A stretch of DNA of 64,000 bases from Anaerolineales bacterium. GTDB taxonomy: Bacteria; Chloroflexota; Anaerolineae; Anaerolineales; Villigracilaceae. Made by a program: the position numbers and the translations under genes. The stretch is taken from assembly GCA_919902735.1 (NCBI GenBank), contig CAKKRM010000240.1, positions 1 to 64,000 on the forward strand, given 5' to 3'. Under the pieces are notes generated by a model, which searched no databases, was not told where the DNA came from, and saw only the letters and a list, made by a program, of their open reading frames with translations. Position 1 is the first letter of the stretch; every line of letters begins with the position of its first letter. Of this stretch, positions 43,223-52,900 are shown in pieces.

Positions 43223-44203
43223 ATGAAAACAAACATGACCATCAGGAGCCTATTGTTTATATTCACCGCCAGCATGTTGGCTGCATGTTCCGCGTTTCAA
43301 CCCGAGGAACAGTCGCTTCCTGCGCTACGCGTGGAATATAGTCCCTGGTGGGGTGATTACACCATCGTCATAGCGAAGGCCAATGGCCTTTTCGAAAAAT
43401 ATGGCGTTGAAGTTGAGGCCGTATACTATGATGTCTACTCCGATTCATTTGCAGATATGGCGGCTGGTCAATTGGACGGCGGCCTGTATGGTCTCGGCGA
43501 GGCTATGAAAGTTTCAGCTACCACGGAATTGAAATTGGTTGGTATTTACGATAATGGCGGTTTCAACACAATTATTGCAAAACCCGATATTACGAGCCTG
43601 GCAGACCTGCGCGGCAAGCGAATCGGTGTATTGTTAGGAACAGTCTATGAATTATTTGTCGTTCAGGCGCTTGCCAGTGCGGGCATCCAGCGCTCTGACG
43701 TTCAATTAGTAAACGTAGCCCCTGAGGATACAATCAGTCAATTTCCAAACAATCTTGATGCCGCCTATAGCTGGGAACCCGTCACGTCAGACGCAGTTGC
43801 ACAAGGCTTCAAAGTTCTTTTTACCAGTGACAAGATCGAAGAATTTGCAATACCCGATGGCATTTTTTTCCGCGCTTCCGTTGTACAACAACGGCCGGAG
43901 GATATCCGTGCCTTTATCAAAGCCTGGTACGAAGCGGTTGATTTCCGCCTTACAAACCCGGAAACATCCCGCCAGATCATAGCCGATTATATTGGCGTCT
44001 CAGTTGATGAAGTTTTCCCGGATCATCAACTTAAAATCATGACATTCACAGATAACCAGGGATACTTCGAGATAAAAGAAGCTGGCAAACCCAGCATTAT
44101 TATGAATACAGCTTCAACGATTGCGGACTTTTTCCTCCGCACAGGTATATTATCCAATTCTCCTGATCTAAATTCATTCCTTGACGCTTCCTATTTGAAA
44201 TAG
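43223..44203 (+). CDS. NMT1/THI5-like substrate-binding lipoprotein
   Basis: A 326-residue type II periplasmic-binding-fold protein of the NMT1/THI5-like (nitrate/sulfonate/thiamine-precursor) group. The signal peptide ends in the lipobox LAAC (cysteine near 22), so it is a membrane-anchored lipoprotein. Typical stretches are PWWGDYTIVIAKANGLFEKY at the start and LRGKRIGVLLGT in the hinge. No permease or ATPase gene is near. It stands between receptors inside the array, so it probably presents a ligand to a receptor, most likely the one that follows. The ribosome site is CAGGAG, eight bases before the ATG. Confidence 0.88.
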   Translation: MKTNMTIRSLLFIFTASMLAACSAFQPEEQSLPALRVEYSPWWGDYTIVIAKANGLFEKYGVEVEAVYYDVYSDSFADMAAGQLDGGLYGLGEAMKVSATTELKLVGIYDNGGFNTIIAKPDITSLADLRGKRIGVLLGTVYELFVVQALASAGIQRSDVQLVNVAPEDTISQFPNNLDAAYSWEPVTSDAVAQGFKVLFTSDKIEEFAIPDGIFFRASVVQQRPEDIRAFIKAWYEAVDFRLTNPETSRQIIADYIGVSVDEVFPDHQLKIMTFTDNQGYFEIKEAGKPSIIMNTASTIADFFLRTGILSNSPDLNSFLDASYLK

Positions 44204-44234
44204 GTCATTCAATTCTCAGAGTAGTGAAAACCTT

Positions 44235-47087
44235 ATGTCCAATTTGCCAAGACCAGTATTTGCCAGTCAAACATCACTACCAGACGAGTTGCGCCGCAAG
44301 CAAAACGCAATACGCGTTAGCTTTATTTTAACTATCGCTTATTTGTCCGCGTTTACGCTTTACGCGTATCTTGCGCTCGAAGCGCGCTCCTGGCAGCTTT
44401 ATGGATTAAACGGGATCATGGCGGCCTTACTGGCAAGTTCGATAAGCGCCTTTGGGTTGATCCACCGAGATCGTATTGTTACAGGCGCATTTCTGATGAT
44501 TGGCACAATCGCAATAGGGTTTCCTCTTGCGATGATTTTAGAGTCAGGCCTCGGTCTGACATTGGGCATGGCAGCTCTTATGGGGATATCACTGATTTCC
44601 AGATTAACCCTTAAACAGCCGTATGAGGCCCGTGCGCTGGGAATCAGTGTTGTATCAGCGATCACTACTATTCTTCTCGATTATTCCCTTGCCATCGAGA
44701 GACCCTCCTTTCCGCTGATTTTGACCTATGTTCCCATCATTGCTACCATCACAATTGGTATATATGTTTTATTCATTGCACGGGAACTTCCAAATTACAA
44801 CCTGCGTACCAAGCTCATCCTTGCCTTCATTCTGGTTACCCTTGTGCCTCTCATTGTCCTGGGATATTTCTCAACCACCAGAACACGCGATATTCTTTAC
44901 CAAAACTCCACGACAGACCTCGAAGAGTCCGCCCATCTTCTTACACTCCAGGTGGATACGTTTGTCAATAATGAATTACGCAACTTGTACATTGAGTCGC
45001 AGGATCACAATTTTGTCCAATATCTATCGCTCACTCCCGCCCTGCGCGCCGGAAGCGGCGCCGAAAACAGCGCGCGCAAAGCGCTCACTGTTTTGTTTCG
45101 TAAAGACCCGGTATTTATTCAGTCCTACGCCCTGATCGACACAAATGGTCGAAACATACTAGATACAGCCGGCCAAAATCTCGGGCTTTATGAAAAGGAT
45201 TACGAGTATTTCAAAAAAACAGTCAGCGCAGGCGCACCAATCGTACATGGGCCTGTTTTCGACCAGCAAGACGGGCATGCCAGTTTATTCTTCAGCGCAC
45301 CGATAAGAAATGATAATGGCGGCTTCATTGGCATATTGCGAGTGGAATACAAGGCCAGCATCATCCAATCTATTGTGAATTCAACTTTCTCATTACAAGA
45401 AACTGACCGGTTAATCATGATCGTTGATCCGGAAACCTACGTCCGTATTGCGGATACAGGTGATATCGATGAATTATACAAATCGTTCAAGGATTTCAGC
45501 GCAACCGAAGTTGCCGAATTTCAGGCGCAAGGTCGAATGTTACCCGGCGCCCCGGCAGATGTGATTGATTTAACCGATCAATTTGTCGAAAGTGTAGATA
45601 ACCTAAGGACAACCCCTATCTTCAACGCCAACTCTGTTTACCTGGAAGGAATCGGCGTTGGCACAGGCGCTTTTCCGAAATCCGTGCCCTGGATAGTTAT
45701 TGTAAGCAAATCACAAAAAGGACTATTGGAGTCCATCAATACGCAAACACGCACGACAGTATTGATCTCCATGATATTGATAGCGCTTGCCACGCTGATA
45801 GCGTATTGGATTTCCTGGTTGTTGACCTCTCCAGTTAACAAACTCGCCGCTGTGGCGGATAAAATCGCGAACGGCGATCTAAGCGCCCGCGCGCACATCA
45901 CAACAGAAGATGAAGTTGGACAACTTGCAATCTCCTTCAATCGCATGACGGATGAACTTAATCTCATCATGAACGACCTGGGAATCCGTGTTGCAGAGCG
46001 AACGTACGAACTCGAAATTTCCCGCACACAAAGCGAGCGCCGCGCAAGTGAACTCCAGATCATCAGTGAAATATCAAAGGTGATTACCGGTGAACAAAAA
46101 TTAAGCGCCCTGCTCCCGTTGATCACCCATCTTGTCAGCGATCGATTTGGCTTCTATCACACAGGCGTATTCCTCATTGACGAATCAGGCAAATATGTTG
46201 TACTGCAAGCCGCCAGCAGCGAAGGCGGAAAAACCATGCTCGCCCACGGTCATAAGCTGGAAGCTGGCGAGAACGGAATTATCGGCCAGGTTGCAAAATT
46301 CGGCGTCCCCCGCATCCTGCTGAACATTGGGCCGGATACGGTTTTCTTCAACAACCCCCACCTCCCAGACACACGCTCTGAAATGGCGCTGCCATTGACT
46401 GCCCGCGGCAAAATCCTCGGCATACTGGATCTGCAAAGCGCCAAACCCGGCGCATTCACAGACTCAGACTTGAACACCATGAGCATCCTTGCGGACCAAA
46501 TCGCAATCGCCATTGAAAACGCCCGTCTCTTCCAGCAAACACAGCAGGCATTAACCGAAGCGGAAAGCCTGTATCGGCAAAATATCCAGGAAAGCTGGGG
46601 AGAGTTCAGCAACAACGAAGAGGCCATTGGATATCATCAAACATTAACAAGCGGCGAAAAACTGGCAAAGCCCATCGATACGGCTGAAATCCGCCAGGTG
46701 ATGAACCGCGGCAGCTCCATGGTATACAATGCCAGCGAAACCAACCAGGAGGCGTCGATTGTTATTCCGATCAAACTGCGCGGACAGGTAATTGGCGCAT
46801 TAAAAATCAACGCTCCTGAACAGGATCGAACCTGGACAAGGGACGAGGTCAACCTTGCAGAGACGATTTCAGAGCGTCTTTCCCTGTCCATTGAAAACGC
46901 CCGCCTGATCCAGGAATCTCAACGCCACGCATTCAAAGAGCAAACGATCAGCGAAGTTACAGGAAAGATCAGCGCATCCATTAATCTAAAAAACGTCCTG
47001 CAAACCGCAGTGGAAGAATTGGGGCGCGCCATGCCGGGCTCTGAAGTGATCATTGAATTTGAACAAAAGAACGGCAAAGTAATTTAA
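44235..47087 (+). CDS. Membrane receptor: six-TM + Cache - HAMP - GAF, no kinase
   Basis: A 950-residue receptor with the fused layout of the gene at 38450: six membrane helices (about 25-185), another helix (about 190-212), outer Cache (about 215-505), helix (about 507-527), HAMP (about 527-580, NGDLSARAHITTEDEVG), GAF (about 615-765; GFYHTGVFLIDESGKYVVL, NPHLPDTRSEMALPL), half-GAF (IPIKLRGQVIGALKIN, RTWTRDEVNLAETISERLSL) and stub. It directly follows the substrate-binding lipoprotein, which makes it the first candidate partner. No output domain. Confidence 0.88.
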   Translation: MSNLPRPVFASQTSLPDELRRKQNAIRVSFILTIAYLSAFTLYAYLALEARSWQLYGLNGIMAALLASSISAFGLIHRDRIVTGAFLMIGTIAIGFPLAMILESGLGLTLGMAALMGISLISRLTLKQPYEARALGISVVSAITTILLDYSLAIERPSFPLILTYVPIIATITIGIYVLFIARELPNYNLRTKLILAFILVTLVPLIVLGYFSTTRTRDILYQNSTTDLEESAHLLTLQVDTFVNNELRNLYIESQDHNFVQYLSLTPALRAGSGAENSARKALTVLFRKDPVFIQSYALIDTNGRNILDTAGQNLGLYEKDYEYFKKTVSAGAPIVHGPVFDQQDGHASLFFSAPIRNDNGGFIGILRVEYKASIIQSIVNSTFSLQETDRLIMIVDPETYVRIADTGDIDELYKSFKDFSATEVAEFQAQGRMLPGAPADVIDLTDQFVESVDNLRTTPIFNANSVYLEGIGVGTGAFPKSVPWIVIVSKSQKGLLESINTQTRTTVLISMILIALATLIAYWISWLLTSPVNKLAAVADKIANGDLSARAHITTEDEVGQLAISFNRMTDELNLIMNDLGIRVAERTYELEISRTQSERRASELQIISEISKVITGEQKLSALLPLITHLVSDRFGFYHTGVFLIDESGKYVVLQAASSEGGKTMLAHGHKLEAGENGIIGQVAKFGVPRILLNIGPDTVFFNNPHLPDTRSEMALPLTARGKILGILDLQSAKPGAFTDSDLNTMSILADQIAIAIENARLFQQTQQALTEAESLYRQNIQESWGEFSNNEEAIGYHQTLTSGEKLAKPIDTAEIRQVMNRGSSMVYNASETNQEASIVIPIKLRGQVIGALKINAPEQDRTWTRDEVNLAETISERLSLSIENARLIQESQRHAFKEQTISEVTGKISASINLKNVLQTAVEELGRAMPGSEVIIEFEQKNGKVI

Positions 47088-47104
47088 CGATTAAGGAATT
47101 TATC

Positions 47105-49099
47105 ATGGCATTTGATTCTGACCTTCAAAATTCATCGACGTCGCGGGGCGTCTGGCAAGAAAGAATTCTTGCCGATATTAGCGTTCCCTGGAAACTGAAT
47201 TTGCTAATCCTGGTGATGATCATCGGAATCATAGCGGTTTTCTCCACCGCGCTGCAAGGCATTAACGCCATCCAAAATCAACAACGGTACAACTTCACTT
47301 CCATCAGCGCATCCATCACCGCGCTGAATGACGCCGACATTGCCCTGGGAGAAATACAAACCGAGCTGATCTTGCTAGAGAATTCGGCTCTCTCGCCGAA
47401 AGAAATAGACAGCCACCTCGAAAAAATCACAAATGCCGAGAACATAGCGGCATCTACATTGCAGGAATATGAAACGGACTGGCTCCCTCTTCTGGAATTA
47501 ACTCTCAACGCAGGAATTCCTCAAAATAGAAAAGAAGAAATCCAAAAAACTCTGGATGCTCTTCAAAATGACGAGATTTTACTTTTAACTCAAATTAATA
47601 ATAATTACCAGGCATACACTGCAGAATCGGCCATCTATTACCAAAACATAAAAAAAGGGGAGTATGACGACCAGGCTGAAGACCGGATTACCAATCTCCT
47701 TACCTCAACGCACCCTTCAATAAGGCAATTGATTTCGATACACAGTGAAAGACAACTCCTGGCCAATGAAATCTCCCAATCCATATATCTGGACCTCGGC
47801 ATCCGAATGATTTTCGCATTAACGCTGGCGGCTGGATTCGGTTTGATATTTGCAAACTCTGTTGCCCATTCGATTAGTTCGCGCTTAAATACCCTTGGCA
47901 ACAGCGCCCTGGCATTGCAGGATGATCTTCTTGATCGCCGCTCCAATATTTCTGTGATAGGAAATGATGAGATCGCCCTCGTGTCCAGATCGTTCGATGA
48001 AATGTCCGGACGCCTGAGGCAAATGTTTGCAGACCTTGAAAATAAAGTAAGGGAACGCACCCTAAAGCTTGCCGCCGCAACTGCAGAAAGCAACAAGCGC
48101 GCCCAGCAGTTCGAAGCGATCACCATCGTAGCGCGCGCCATCAGCGCCACCCAGAATTTACAGGAACTGCTTCCTCAAATATCCAGCGCCATCAGCGAAC
48201 AGTTTGGCTTTTACCATGTAGGCATCTTCCTGAACGATCCCGCCAATCAAACTGCCATGCTTCTCGCGGCGAATAGCGAAGGCGGAAAGAAAATGCTCCA
48301 GCGTAATCACCAACTCAGGATCGGCGAACAGGGTATCGTCGGGTACGTCACCCAAACCGGAAAATCACGCATCGCGCTGGACGTGGGAGAGGATGCCAAT
48401 TACTTCGACAACCCGGAACTACCTTCAACCCATTCTGAGATGGCGCTGCCCCTTAAAACAGGCAGCCGGGTAATCGGCGCGTTGGATATTCAAAGCACAG
48501 AGATTGGCGCTTTTACAGACGATGATTTTGAAGCCCTTTCGGCTTTAGCAGAACAGGTCAGCCTTGCCATTCAAAACGCCCGCCTGTTTGACCAAATAAA
48601 AAAGACACTTTCAGAATCCGAATCGATTCAACGTCAATACATCCGCGAATCCTGGGGACGCCTGTCGAAGGAGGAAAAGCTAAGTGGGTTCCGGTATTCC
48701 GGTGCGGGCGTCATCCCGTTGGATGATGAAACGAAAATCGCCGCAAGGGAAGAGACGAACGAAAAACGCAGGGTTAGCGTACCCATCATCCTGCGCGGTG
48801 AAACCATCGGCACGCTCTCGGTGCAGGTCCAAAAAAGCGAACGCGTCAGCGCAGACCAGATCGACTTGATCAAGGCTGTAGCAGAAAGCGTTGCTCTCTC
48901 CGCAGAAAACGCACGCCTCTTCGAGGAAACCTCCACCCGCGCAGAGCGGGAACGTCTCGTTTCCGAAATCACAACAAAAATACGCACGACCAACGACCCG
49001 CAGGAAATGATCCACACTGCCGTTGATGAACTAAAGCGCGCACTGGGCGTCACCCGCATCGAAATCGTCCCACAAAAAATGACGCCCCCGGATAATTAG
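47105..49099 (+). CDS. Membrane receptor: four-helix sensor - HAMP - GAF, no kinase
   Basis: A 664-residue receptor with an input unlike the others: membrane helix (about 31-50), a helical periplasmic region (about 52-230) like the four-helix-bundle sensors of chemoreceptors, second helix (about 233-253), HAMP (about 253-310), GAF (about 339-495; GFYHVGIFLNDPANQTAML, NPELPSTHSEMALPL), half-GAF (VPIILRGETIGTLSVQ) and stub. No methyl-accepting or kinase domain follows. It is the last receptor, 18 bases before parA. Confidence 0.87.
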   Translation: MAFDSDLQNSSTSRGVWQERILADISVPWKLNLLILVMIIGIIAVFSTALQGINAIQNQQRYNFTSISASITALNDADIALGEIQTELILLENSALSPKEIDSHLEKITNAENIAASTLQEYETDWLPLLELTLNAGIPQNRKEEIQKTLDALQNDEILLLTQINNNYQAYTAESAIYYQNIKKGEYDDQAEDRITNLLTSTHPSIRQLISIHSERQLLANEISQSIYLDLGIRMIFALTLAAGFGLIFANSVAHSISSRLNTLGNSALALQDDLLDRRSNISVIGNDEIALVSRSFDEMSGRLRQMFADLENKVRERTLKLAAATAESNKRAQQFEAITIVARAISATQNLQELLPQISSAISEQFGFYHVGIFLNDPANQTAMLLAANSEGGKKMLQRNHQLRIGEQGIVGYVTQTGKSRIALDVGEDANYFDNPELPSTHSEMALPLKTGSRVIGALDIQSTEIGAFTDDDFEALSALAEQVSLAIQNARLFDQIKKTLSESESIQRQYIRESWGRLSKEEKLSGFRYSGAGVIPLDDETKIAAREETNEKRRVSVPIILRGETIGTLSVQVQKSERVSADQIDLIKAVAESVALSAENARLFEETSTRAERERLVSEITTKIRTTNDPQEMIHTAVDELKRALGVTRIEIVPQKMTPPDN

Positions 49100-49117
49100 C
49101 CGCAATGAGGTAGCCCC

Positions 49118-49906
49118 ATGCTAAAAACCATAGCCGTATCAAACGAAAAAGGCGGGGTGGCAAAAACCACCACAACCCTCTCCCTGGGCGCAGCCCTTAT
49201 GGAATTGGGAAATCGCATCCTGCTAATCGACCTGGACGCCCAGGCCAACCTTACCCTTGCGCTTGGCTTCGAACCAGGAGAAAACGAACACACCTCCAGC
49301 AATCTCATGTTGGATAACATCCCCCTGCTCGATGTTTGTAAAAAAACCGAGGTAAAAAACCTCGACCTCATTCCCTCAAGTTCGCGCATCGAAATATCGG
49401 AGCAATTCCTGCCTGTGCGCACGGGCTACACCACCATTCTCCAGCGCGCCATCCGCGCCACGCCCAACCTTCCTTATGATTACATCATTTTAGACTGCCC
49501 CCCCGCGCTTGGGGCAATCACAAAAAACGCGCTCGCCGCCTCAGACCTGCTGCTCATCCCAACCCAGGCAGAATACTTCTCGGCCTACGCGCTTCGCAAC
49601 ATGATGGCGCTCATCCGCAACATACGCGAGCAGGATAACCCCAACCTTGCCTATCGCATCCTCGTCACCATGCTGGACAGGAGAAACCGCACCCATCGCA
49701 ACATCCACGAGCAGCTTCGCTCCACCTTTGGCGAAGGCGTCTTTAACACCGTCATCGAAATGGACACAAAATTACGTGAAAGCCCCATCGCAGGGCTGCC
49801 CATCACCCAGTACAAATCCGGCGCGCGCGGCTCCACCCAATACCGCGTGCTCGCTCAGGAGCTAATGGAATATGTCAAAGAAACCGAAAATAGACAAGCG
49901 GCTTAA
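49118..49906 (+). CDS. ParA/MinD-type ATPase
   Basis: A 262-residue ParA-family ATPase. The deviant Walker A is KGGVAKTTT (signature lysine near 11, second lysine near 16), Walker A' is LLIDLDAQAN and Walker B is YIILDCPPALG. No helix-turn-helix precedes the ATPase, so it is of the short type; a ParB is not adjacent. ParA relatives also place protein assemblies such as chemosensory arrays, carboxysomes or pili. It overlaps the hybrid kinase by 35 bases, so the two are made together. A role in positioning or clustering the receptor/kinase assembly is inferred from this context. Confidence 0.9.
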   Translation: MLKTIAVSNEKGGVAKTTTTLSLGAALMELGNRILLIDLDAQANLTLALGFEPGENEHTSSNLMLDNIPLLDVCKKTEVKNLDLIPSSSRIEISEQFLPVRTGYTTILQRAIRATPNLPYDYIILDCPPALGAITKNALAASDLLLIPTQAEYFSAYALRNMMALIRNIREQDNPNLAYRILVTMLDRRNRTHRNIHEQLRSTFGEGVFNTVIEMDTKLRESPIAGLPITQYKSGARGSTQYRVLAQELMEYVKETENRQAA

Positions 49907-52900
49907 CAAACTCTTCAAGGATATTCAACCCGAAGAAAGTGTCACCAGATCGGGTGGCAGGCCCAGGGCGGAGGAAGAGGCGGCGCCTCCCTCCCCGCCG
50001 AAGGCTGTTCAAAAAAATCCCGTATCAGCCGCCTCCCCGATTCCAACCCGCAGAAGACAAACAGCCGGGCTATATTCGCCGGAAACAATGAGCAGGGCCG
50101 AAGCTATCTCTGCAGATTCATCCGCCTATTCCGTGAATATTCAAACAGGCGAACAGGATTGGGTAACCATGCGGCTGTTTGATGAGCAACAGCCGCGCCA
50201 GTGGTCGAGCGACGAGCAATTGCTCATCAAACAGGTGACCGATCAATTATCCCTGGCAATGGAAAACGCGCGCCTGTTCCAGGAAACGCAAAAACGCGCG
50301 CAGGAACTGGCCGCGGTTAACGAAGTGGTTTCATCCGTTGCGGGCGCGCTGGATCTTAAGCATACCCTGCAAAAAATTGCGGATAATCTGCTAAAGATAC
50401 TTTCCGCCGGGCGCGTTGGCATCACGTTGATGAACCCCGAAAAGACCGCCTTGATCCTGACCGCAGATGCGGTATCCATTTTTGGAACTTCAACAAATAT
50501 TGGGCTGCCCATTCCAATAGATGGCAACCCCGCCACCGAACAAGTAATTCGCACACGCAAACCCGTCTTCGTTCAGGATGCGCCCAACAACCCATTGGCA
50601 GGCCCCATCCGACAAACCCTGCTCGAACGCGGAACAAAAAACCTGCTCATCCTGCCCCTGCTGGCGGAAGATGAAGTGATCGGCACAATTGGCGTGGATT
50701 TTTACGACCTGGACCGCATGATCAGCGAGGATGAACTGCGTATTCTCGAAAACATCGTTTATCAAACCGCCACCGCCATTCAAAAAAACCAACTCTTTGA
50801 ACGCATCGAGCAATCTGAATCAGATTTACGCGCCTTGTTCAACTCGATGGAAGATGTTGTGCTGGTTATGAGCGCAGACGGGCGTTACGAACGCATTGCG
50901 CCCACCAACCCCGCGCGCTTGATTCGCCCACCGGAAGAACTGCTCGGAAAATTCGTGCATGAAGTGCTGCCCAGGGAAACCGCAGAGCGTTTTGTGGCCG
51001 CCATTCAGCAGACCTTGAACAGCCCTGAAAAAGTTCAACTGGAATATGAATTACCTGTCGGGAATGAATCGTTCTGGTTTCTTGCCAACCTTACAAAACT
51101 CGATGAAAACAAGGTCTTCTGGGTGGCGCGAGATATCACCGAGCGTAAAAAAGCGGAAGAAGCCATCCGCCGCAGGAACGAATATCTGGCTGTTTCCGCC
51201 GAGATCGGCAAACTGGTCACATCCACACTGGATTTGAATTCGATCTTTGCCCGCACCGTGAACCTGATCAATGAACGGTTTAATTTTTACTACGCCGCGA
51301 TCTACATCGTGGAAGAAACCGGGTTCAACGCCGCCCTGCGCGAAGCAACAGGCGCGGCTGGCGTGGAAATGAAAAAGCAAAATCATTCCCATCCGATTAA
51401 TCTCAAATCCACGGTGGGCAAGGTGGCATCGGAAGGGCAGGCGCTGGTCGTCAACGATATCAGAGCCAGCCCGCTGCACGTTGTCAATCCCCTGCTGCCG
51501 AACACCAAAGCGGAAGCGGCCATCCCCCTTCGGATTGGCAACCGCATCATCGGTGTGATCGATATTCAAGCGGAGAATACAGGCGCGTTCACCGAGGATG
51601 AGGTGGCAGTACTACAAACGCTTGCAGACCAGGTTGCGGTGGCAATTGACAATGCCCGTTCCTTCGAGCTTTCGCAACAGGCTGTTATGGAAATGCGCGA
51701 GATCGACCGCCTGAAAAGCCAGTTCCTTGCCAACATGAGCCACGAACTCCGCACGCCTCTCAATTCGATCATCGGCTTTTCACGCGTCATCTTAAAAGGG
51801 ATCGACGGACCGGTGACAGAATTGCAACAGCAAGACCTGACCGCCATTTACAACTCCGGCCAGCATTTGCTTGGCCTCATCAACGATATCCTCGATCTGG
51901 CAAAGATCGAAGCGGGCAAAATGGAGCTGGCCTTCGACGAAGTTAACATTTCGGATGTGGCTAACAGCGTGCTTTCCACCATGAGCGGTTTGGTAAAAGA
52001 CCGTCCGATTCAAATAAAGCGGGTGATTGAACCGAACCTGCCAACGGTCCGGGCAGATGCGATCCGCGTCCGACAGGTGATGATCAACCTGCTGTCTAAT
52101 GCCGCCAAATTCACGGAGGAAGGCGATATCGTCGTGGAAGTTGGACTGAAACCTGGCGCCCAGGGCCGCAACGAAATCAAGATAAGCGTGATCGATACAG
52201 GGCCGGGCATTTCCGAACAAGATCAGGAAAAGCTGTTCCAACCCTTCTCGCAAGTGGATGACTCTCCCACCCGCAAAACAGGCGGCACGGGTTTAGGCCT
52301 GTCCATCTGCCAGCAACTGATCAACATGCACGGCGGGCGCATTTGGGTTGAAAGCGCTGTGGGGAAAGGCAGCGTATTCTCCTTTACCCTGCCGCTCTTC
52401 CGCAAAGAAAGGGAAAACGATACTCAGCCGAACGGAAATAAAATCATCCTTGCCATAGACGATGATCCGCAAGTGATCGGGTTATATGAGCGCTACCTGC
52501 ATCCGCAGGGATACCAGGTTGTGCCATTGACCGACCCATCGCGCGCGGTGGAACGGGTGAGGCAATTGAAACCGTTTGCAATTACACTGGATATTATGAT
52601 GCCGGGCATAGATGGCTGGCAGGTTTTGGACGCCCTGAAAGGCGACCCGGTGACCCGCCACATTCCCGTCATTGTTTGCAGTATCATCGAAGACTTGGAA
52701 AAAGGCTTCAACCTCGGAGCCTCGGAATATCTTGTCAAGCCCATTCTTGAGGATGATCTGGTCAACGCGCTCGACCGCCTGAATGCAGACGGTTCCATTC
52801 GGGATGTGCTGGTTATCGACGATAACCCGGATGATCTGCGCTTGATCGCAAAGATATTGAACGATGACGGCAGGTACAAAGCCATCCTGGCCGAAGGCGG

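Noticed and set aside
23098-49099. GAF domains as phytochrome or bilin photoreceptors
   Set aside because: There is no PAS-GAF-PHY order and I see no bilin cysteine context; the inputs are membrane and Cache modules.
49118-49906. ParA as evidence of a plasmid or replication origin region
   Set aside because: No parB, parS-like repeats, dnaA or rep gene is nearby; the gene is embedded in and overlaps the signalling operon.
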